Below are positions 5,185 to 10,762 of a stretch of 10,762 nucleotides of DNA, in pieces. How positions within the stretch are numbered: position 1 is the first letter of the stretch; each line of letters begins with the position of its first letter. Below the pieces are notes generated by a model that saw nothing but the letters and a program-made list of their open reading frames with translations, was not told where the DNA came from and did no database searches. The DNA lies in contig JAUXDP010000093.1 of assembly GCA_030618325.1 (NCBI GenBank), positions 1-10,762 of the forward strand. Direction: 5' to 3'. The position numbers and the translations under genes are program-made. The stretch comes from Methylococcaceae bacterium (GTDB lineage: Bacteria > Pseudomonadota > Gammaproteobacteria > Methylococcales > Methylomonadaceae).

Positions 5185-5745
5185 ATGTCAAAAGTTAAAG
5201 ATTTTCTAAACCCGAATTCAATGTTAACTCCGGGTATAGCAGGTAGTATAACTATGATGATCGCTAACGCATTATGGGTCAATTTTGGGTTGCCTCCCAA
5301 ATATACTGCTCTGGTATTATGCCTTCTACTCGGTTTGGTTGTTTTAGCAGAATTAACGGCGCCACTATGGCAAAAATCGGTTTACTATATTATTAATGTG
5401 CTGATTATCTTTTCTGTTAGTGCTGGGTCTAATGTTGTTGGCATATCCACAAATCAAATTACTCAAGCAGCCCGGCAGCAAGTTTTTGTTGCGCTAGAAT
5501 TACCTACGCTTAGTGGTTTCTTTATCAAAAAGGCTAAGGCAGATAGCGATATGAGCAAACGAAAAAAACTGTCGCAAAAAAAGCAAAACCGTGTAATTTC
5601 AAATCAATCACGAGCTGTAAAAGCCCCAGTTGTGGTACCGCTAGACACGCCGCCACCAACTGTAAAACTCAGAGGAAAAGTTACGTCGAAGTCATCACTT
5701 TCTAAACAACCAAAGGGGCGGACTTTTTTCCGAAGCTGGTTCTAA
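5185..5745 (+). CDS. Hypothetical membrane-anchored protein with basic C-terminal tail
   Basis: I do not recognise this family. The 186-residue product starts at an ATG preceded by gaggtg (5174-5179). The N-terminal half has two or three hydrophobic segments (about residues 14-34, 40-58 and 66-84). From about residue 115 the protein is strongly polar and basic (KKAKADSD, SKRKKLSQKKQ), with a proline-rich stretch VPLDTPPPTVKLRG (151-164) and an aromatic end (FFRSWF). Pro/Lys-rich tails on short membrane anchors occur in scaffold, cell-envelope and phage-derived membrane proteins, but nothing here decides between these. It is divergent from narK across a region with a 23-bp dyad and convergent with the next gene, so it is probably transcribed alone. 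Confidence 0.7.
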   Translation: MSKVKDFLNPNSMLTPGIAGSITMMIANALWVNFGLPPKYTALVLCLLLGLVVLAELTAPLWQKSVYYIINVLIIFSVSAGSNVVGISTNQITQAARQQVFVALELPTLSGFFIKKAKADSDMSKRKKLSQKKQNRVISNQSRAVKAPVVVPLDTPPPTVKLRGKVTSKSSLSKQPKGRTFFRSWF

Positions 5746-5759
5746 GGTAACTAGTAACA

Positions 5760-5788
5760 AATAACCTATTTATGTTGTGTGGGTTATT
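5760..5788. terminator. Weak stem-loop between convergent genes
   Basis: Seven-base arms aataacc (5760-5766) and ggttatt (5782-5788) surround a 15-base loop in the 52-base gap between two convergent stops. There is no clean T-run on either side. The position suits a bidirectional terminator, but the structure is weak. Confidence 0.3.
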
Positions 5789-5797
5789 GCGAGCAAC

Positions 5798-6796
5798 CTA
5801 AAAAGGCATAATATTGCCAAGCATGGAGCCAAATGATCCAAAAAGCATTGGCGCTATCACCGCAACTAGCTGAGGTATTTGATCGTGTAGGGAAAGGGAC
5901 ATTTTATGTTCCTTCAGCCATAGCTCAGGATTTGTGTTGGTTCCTTCATCTTGTCCAGACTGAATGATGCTACTTGCTTGTTGAGTTAGTGAGAATGTAG
6001 CAGGCAAATAAACTGCGGCCATAGTCAGGGTATAGATAACCCCCCAGTATTGGCTAACTGCTAGAGTAATTGCTCCAATTTGGAGGCGAGCATTATCGTC
6101 TGCCAGGAAGCTAAGTGGCCAATTTAACCATAGCTGCATATGTGCAATACCAATCACCATAATAGCCGATCCCCCTGCTAATAGTTCTTTGATAAGTTGT
6201 GATTGTCTAAGAAGGTCATTCAAGGTTGTTTTTGAAGATCTTTGTTTTTTGTGCATAATGCAACAACCTGTCAAAATACCAAAAGGGACAACGAATATAG
6301 CTATCAAGTTTATCAATGATAAAGTGGTGTAGACTGTATTTAATTCATTTTCCGAGTACTGCCCAGATGCGTGTAACGAATCGAAGGTAAATAGAAAAAT
6401 TGTCGCTAATGGGCTTTTCGACGAATCAACCAGAAAAAAATAAGTGATTTCAGAAATTGAGAAAAATAAAGCTATCGAGATGAATAGTAGTAAGGTTGCC
6501 TTTGTTAATGATTGGCGAAGTATATTCCAGATAAAAACGCCAAATACAGCACTAACAAAAAAATATAAAAGGACACTGGTCAGCCACAGCAGCCGAGCTT
6601 TTGATTCCTGGAAAATGATTGCAGAAGAGAATTCTTTGTTTTCTGAAAAATGCTCGATTAAATTCGAATTCAGTTCCGGAAATTTAAAGGCCAGCAGCTC
6701 GAAGAGAATTTTGCCCAAAAACAATATTCCAAAGGGGGCAATGATGAATCGAAGTGCGTACAAACTGTCTTTAGAAATAATTCTTTGAAATTTCAT
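5798..6796 (-). CDS. Hypothetical multi-spanning membrane protein
   Basis: I do not recognise this family. From the ATG at 6796 the product has 332 residues. There are about seven hydrophobic segments: near residues 15-36, 69-91, 99-122, 158-181, 205-223, 239-266 and 307-328. A charged loop lies after the fourth segment (HKKQRSSK), and a polar stretch with Gln, Asp and Glu lies before the last. No enzyme motif or metal-binding pattern stands out. A TTG at 6823 in the same frame would add 9 residues, but a plausible promoter (6830-6858) would place the transcript start at about that point, so the ATG is preferred; neither start has a clear ribosome binding site. The gene is divergent from the hydrolase at 6889. 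Confidence 0.7.
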   Translation of the reverse strand: MKFQRIISKDSLYALRFIIAPFGILFLGKILFELLAFKFPELNSNLIEHFSENKEFSSAIIFQESKARLLWLTSVLLYFFVSAVFGVFIWNILRQSLTKATLLLFISIALFFSISEITYFFLVDSSKSPLATIFLFTFDSLHASGQYSENELNTVYTTLSLINLIAIFVVPFGILTGCCIMHKKQRSSKTTLNDLLRQSQLIKELLAGGSAIMVIGIAHMQLWLNWPLSFLADDNARLQIGAITLAVSQYWGVIYTLTMAAVYLPATFSLTQQASSIIQSGQDEGTNTNPELWLKEHKMSLSLHDQIPQLVAVIAPMLFGSFGSMLGNIMPF

Positions 6797-6829
6797 ATCA
6801 AACACATTTAACAAAAACGTCAATATCGT

Positions 6830-6858
6830 ATTATGGTCAATTTTTCTTTGATGCTCAA
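6830..6858 (-). promoter_or_regulatory. Candidate sigma70 promoter for the membrane protein gene
   Basis: On the minus strand TTGAGC (6858-6853) and CATAAT (6835-6830) are separated by 17 bases, the ideal spacing. The predicted transcript start, near 6823, leaves about 27 bases of leader before the ATG at 6796. Spotted by eye only, in an AT-rich gap where chance matches are common. Confidence 0.35.
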
Positions 6859-6888
6859 TTCCTTTTATCCTAAAAAAGTCAGTTAGAC

Positions 6889-7662
6889 ATGAAGCTAATC
6901 CTTATAAGTATTGCACTATTAATAGCCTTTTTTTGTTACTTGGGAATTACGCTACCAGAAGAAGAGGACTTTGAAGCCAAAATTTACAATTCTTCCACTG
7001 GTAATTCCATACCTTACAGGATACATATGCCTGTCAACATGGATACCAATAAGAAGTATCCGTTAGTTATTTTTTTTCATGGCTCCGGAGAAAGAGGCAT
7101 GGATAATGCGAAACAATTGATTCATGGTGTTCGTGACATTCTGACCTATTCAATAGAAAGTAATGAACCGGCAATTATTATCGCCCCACAATCCCCACAG
7201 AACAAACAGTGGGTCAATGTGCCGTGGGATACGGACTCACATGTAATGTCCGAAGATCCTTCTCAGCCTATGAAGTTGGCTATGGCCTTAATGAAAGACA
7301 TCATATCGAATCATCCGGTAGACAAGAAGAGAATCTATGTGACAGGTTTATCAATAGGGGGATTTGGTACCTGGGATATTCTTCAGCGTTTACCTCATCT
7401 GTTTGCGGCCGGGATACCTGTATGTGGGGGAGGTGACGCAACGCAGGCTGAAAAAATTAAAGATATACCGATATGGGCCTTTCATGGTGGCAAGGATACG
7501 GTTGTTAAGACTATGCGCTCAAGAGATATGATTGCCGCTATCAAAAAGGCCGGTGGAAAACCACTGTATACTGAATACAAAGGTGTGGCTCATGATTCCT
7601 GGACTGAAACCTATTCAGACAAGAATGTCTTAAGATGGCTTTTTACCCAACAGAAAATTTAA
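6889..7662 (+). CDS. Exported alpha/beta hydrolase (esterase, predicted-peptidase/feruloyl-esterase type)
   Basis: This is a 257-residue serine hydrolase with a short hydrophobic N-terminus (residues 2-19), which is either a signal peptide or a membrane anchor, so it probably works in the periplasm. The fold markers are complete: oxyanion-hole segment FFHGSGERG (62-70), nucleophile elbow GLSIGG with Ser155, acid Asp203 (HGGKDTVV) and His235 (GVAHDSW). The layout matches the phospholipase/carboxylesterase and COG4099-type esterase group, often active on acetyl, feruloyl or polyhydroxyalkanoate-like esters; the substrate cannot be told from sequence. No good ribosome binding site precedes the ATG, and a weak TTGATG-17-TAAAAA pair (6848-6876) would give a very short leader. 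It is divergent from the membrane protein gene and convergent with guaB. Confidence 0.85.
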   Translation: MKLILISIALLIAFFCYLGITLPEEEDFEAKIYNSSTGNSIPYRIHMPVNMDTNKKYPLVIFFHGSGERGMDNAKQLIHGVRDILTYSIESNEPAIIIAPQSPQNKQWVNVPWDTDSHVMSEDPSQPMKLAMALMKDIISNHPVDKKRIYVTGLSIGGFGTWDILQRLPHLFAAGIPVCGGGDATQAEKIKDIPIWAFHGGKDTVVKTMRSRDMIAAIKKAGGKPLYTEYKGVAHDSWTETYSDKNVLRWLFTQQKI

Positions 7663-7679
7663 GGACTGAAGGTATTATG

Positions 7680-7699
7680 CTTCGCGTGGCCCCGCGAGG
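7680..7699. terminator. GC-rich hairpin between convergent hydrolase and guaB genes
   Basis: Seven-base arms cttcgcg / cgcgagg (one T-G pair) flank a 6-base loop in the 53-base gap between two convergent stops. It is the most stable short stem in the gap but has no T-run on either strand, so it may stabilise 3' ends rather than terminate by itself. Confidence 0.35.
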
Positions 7700-7715
7700 T
7701 ATGGACAAGATCAGG

Positions 7716-9191
<1,476 letters not shown>

Positions 9192-9215
9192 CTACTGCCA
9201 AATATTTAACCGACC

Positions 9216-9250
9216 ATTATACTATACCCCGGGCATTTTTATGGAGCCAA
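9216..9250 (-). promoter_or_regulatory. Candidate guaB promoter overlapping the upstream gene's stop
   Basis: On the minus strand TTGGCT (9250-9245) and TATAGT (9226-9221) are 18 bases apart, and a second box TATAAT follows at 9221-9216. The glycosyltransferase stop codon (9217-9219) lies inside this second box. The predicted leader to the guaB ATG is about 28-35 bases. It would allow guaB to be expressed independently of the gene 34 bases upstream. Confidence 0.4.
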
Positions 9251-10605
9251 TTTTGTATCACACCAAGTACCCAAAAAAGTCCTAAATAGGCCTGAATAAA
9301 CCAGAATACTTCAACTGGAAACCGAAACCTGGCATAACCCATTGGCCCCGGGGTGCAGATAAAATAAAAGTTGGCTAGCATCATGAGCCAGAGAAAACCA
9401 TCTTTCTTAATTATGATATAGACAGCCCCGAACAATGCAAAAAAAGCGATCAGGACTCTTAGCAACGCCTCAAAAATATAAAAATAATCCTGATTTTTCA
9501 AAAAAACAAATACTTTTTCTGTGAAGTCAGTGGCCTCTATTTCAAAAAAATGTAGTCTTTTTGTTTGATACCTAAAGGCATGGTAGACCTCAAACAAATT
9601 TGCCCCATTCATGGTTTTTAAAATTCCGTAACTCCATTGCTTTAAGTAATGCCAGGGATATTTCTTAAGTTCAGATATCGCAAGTTGTTGTTCTATGTCT
9701 ATTATTTCAACGGTGCTTAGTGGGCGTTGTAAAATTGTAGCTTTTTCCTTCGTAGCTTTTTTAACCTGTGCTTTGATCTGCTCATGGCCTTCCCAGAAAG
9801 GTATCCCTAGTGCAGACTCCCAGACAACAGGCACATGATAGTTCGCTAACATATTACTCTGCTGACCTGACATTACTAGCTTGTCGAAATGGTAATAATT
9901 TCTGAGCAACCAAGGCGATATGACTAAAGTGAAGGTAATAAGCAATATTGAGGTATGTAGCCATTTTCTTCTATTTCTATAGGTAAAAACGACCAGGATT
10001 AAGGTGGCAACAATAGGAAAATACAGAATGGCAGGCCGAATATAAGCACCCAGCCCCATAAGCACGCCTGATAAAGCCAGATAACGCCAATTGCTACGTT
10101 GAAAGTAAAAGCCAATAGCGAATAATGCACCGAAGAAAAAAGGCAAAAATAAAGTCTCCGACAAAATCATTTTCGGTGTTGATAAACCACCTGGCTCAAG
10201 TAATAAGAAAATCACACCCACGTGGATTATTTTTTCACCGAAAAAGTGTTTCCCATAGCGATAAAAAAGGAAGATGGAGAGTCCATATATGATTTCCTGC
10301 CAAAACGTAGCCCAATATGGACTTTCCATGCCAAGTTCATACAAGAAAACCAGGAATGCTGGATAACCCGGGGTTCTGAAAATCTGAGGTGAAAAGGGAG
10401 GTTTATCTGATTGAGAAAATACATGATATTCCCTTAATATATCGGCCAACCAGAGATAATATCCGGAATCTTCTTCAAGATAATCGCCATCAAAACCTAT
10501 AAAAAAGGCATAGACAATAATCCTGAAAAGGATGAGAGTTCCAACGATCCAGCTAAAACGCATAGAAAACGGTACTGTAGTATTAAATAATTCATATTCT
10601 ACCAA
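9217..10605 (-). CDS. GT39/ArnT-like membrane glycosyltransferase
   Basis: This 462-residue polytopic inner-membrane protein resembles the dolichyl/undecaprenyl-phosphate-sugar dependent glycosyltransferases (PMT/ArnT group, GT-C fold), which move a sugar from a polyprenyl-phosphate donor to an acceptor on the periplasmic side. Visible family features are a first hydrophobic segment (17-37) followed by an acidic loop (DGDYLEEDSGYY, Asp39 to Asp46) holding the likely catalytic acid, then FRTPGYPAFL (76-85), SETLFLP (149-155), AYIRPAILYFP (187-197), SPWLLRNY (230-237) and a Pro/Arg-rich PGPMGYARFRFP near the C-terminus. The acceptor is unknown. The start is TTG at 10605, supported by AGGG 4 bases upstream; an ATG at 10563 would shorten it by 14 residues but has no ribosome binding site. 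guaB follows 34 bases downstream on the same strand. Confidence 0.8.
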   Translation of the reverse strand: MVEYELFNTTVPFSMRFSWIVGTLILFRIIVYAFFIGFDGDYLEEDSGYYLWLADILREYHVFSQSDKPPFSPQIFRTPGYPAFLVFLYELGMESPYWATFWQEIIYGLSIFLFYRYGKHFFGEKIIHVGVIFLLLEPGGLSTPKMILSETLFLPFFFGALFAIGFYFQRSNWRYLALSGVLMGLGAYIRPAILYFPIVATLILVVFTYRNRRKWLHTSILLITFTLVISPWLLRNYYHFDKLVMSGQQSNMLANYHVPVVWESALGIPFWEGHEQIKAQVKKATKEKATILQRPLSTVEIIDIEQQLAISELKKYPWHYLKQWSYGILKTMNGANLFEVYHAFRYQTKRLHFFEIEATDFTEKVFVFLKNQDYFYIFEALLRVLIAFFALFGAVYIIIKKDGFLWLMMLANFYFICTPGPMGYARFRFPVEVFWFIQAYLGLFWVLGVIQNWLHKNARGIV

Positions 10606-10703
10606 ATCACCCTGCAGTCAAAACAAGGTGTAATAAAAAATATCAGCAATTCCCGCTAAAATAAGAAATGTTGCTAAATAAGGTCTGTAGGCGGTTTAAA
10701 AAT

Positions 10704-10761
10704 AAAGTTTTCGTAAACTTTTATGTATTTTCAATATAATATAGCCCAAACTTAAAGTTTG
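10704..10761. promoter_or_regulatory. Two related palindromes flanking a -10-like box at the window's end
   Basis: The first palindrome is aaagttt-tcgt-aaacttt (10704-10721), with perfect 7-base arms. The second is caaactt-a-aagtttg (10747-10761), also 7-base arms, and shares the aaactt/aagttt half-site. TATAAT lies between them at 10735-10740. On the + strand this would put one site over the -35 position and the other at the transcript start of a gene beyond the window. The sites are AT-rich and the call is tentative. The remaining bases from 10606 to 10703 show no gene. Confidence 0.3.
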
Positions 10762-10762
10762 A

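Noticed and set aside
6444..6788. 114-codon + strand open frame opposite the membrane protein gene
   Set aside because: It is composed of the complement of membrane-segment codons and has no recognisable features; treated as a shadow.
6848..6876. Sigma70 promoter for the hydrolase (TTGATG-17-TAAAAA)
   Set aside because: The -10 match is poor and would leave only about six bases of leader; mentioned in the gene entry but not called.

Overview
The window looks like chromosomal DNA of a moderately AT-rich gammaproteobacterium able to respire nitrate. The evidence is a membrane-bound respiratory nitrate reductase (narHJI) whose cofactor ligands match E. coli positions exactly, a NarK-type transporter and a 488-residue GuaB. 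A methylotroph-type gammaproteobacterium is a guess from gene style and is not proven here.

Layout. From 1 to 3656 on the + strand lie the 3' two thirds of narH, then narJ, narI, a REP-associated tyrosine transposase (RAYT) and a hemerythrin-domain protein, all co-directional and tightly spaced. narK (3697-5010) runs the other way and converges on them. A divergent intergenic region with a 23-bp dyad separates narK from an unrecognised membrane-anchored protein (5185-5745). That gene converges with an unrecognised multi-spanning membrane protein (complement 5798-6796), which is divergent from an exported alpha/beta hydrolase (6889-7662). The hydrolase converges with guaB (complement 7716-9182). 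Upstream of guaB on the same strand is a GT39-like membrane glycosyltransferase (complement 9217-10605). The last 157 bases hold two related small palindromes and a -10-like box.

Function. NarH carries electrons from the NarI hemes to NarG (gene lies before the window), NarJ assembles the enzyme and NarK moves nitrate/nitrite. The hemerythrin protein probably deals with O2 or NO in the same setting. guaB and the glycosyltransferase are unrelated housekeeping and envelope genes.

The most striking structure is a repeat system in the nar region. Four copies of a near-perfect palindrome (13-15-bp arms, 3-nt loop, core agataacatccct-NNN-agggatgttatct) sit directly at the 3' end of narJ, narI, the RAYT gene and the hemerythrin gene. 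Two of them bracket the RAYT gene, its probable mobilising enzyme. The copy after narJ is split by a 139-bp MITE-like element that is itself a long palindrome, has 15-bp terminal inverted repeats with one mismatch and is flanked by a CTAAG duplication. Removing the element and one CTAAG restores a perfect palindrome. The same copy shows a compensatory base-pair change. Together this records a palindrome family with its own candidate transposase, and a second mobile element nested in one copy.
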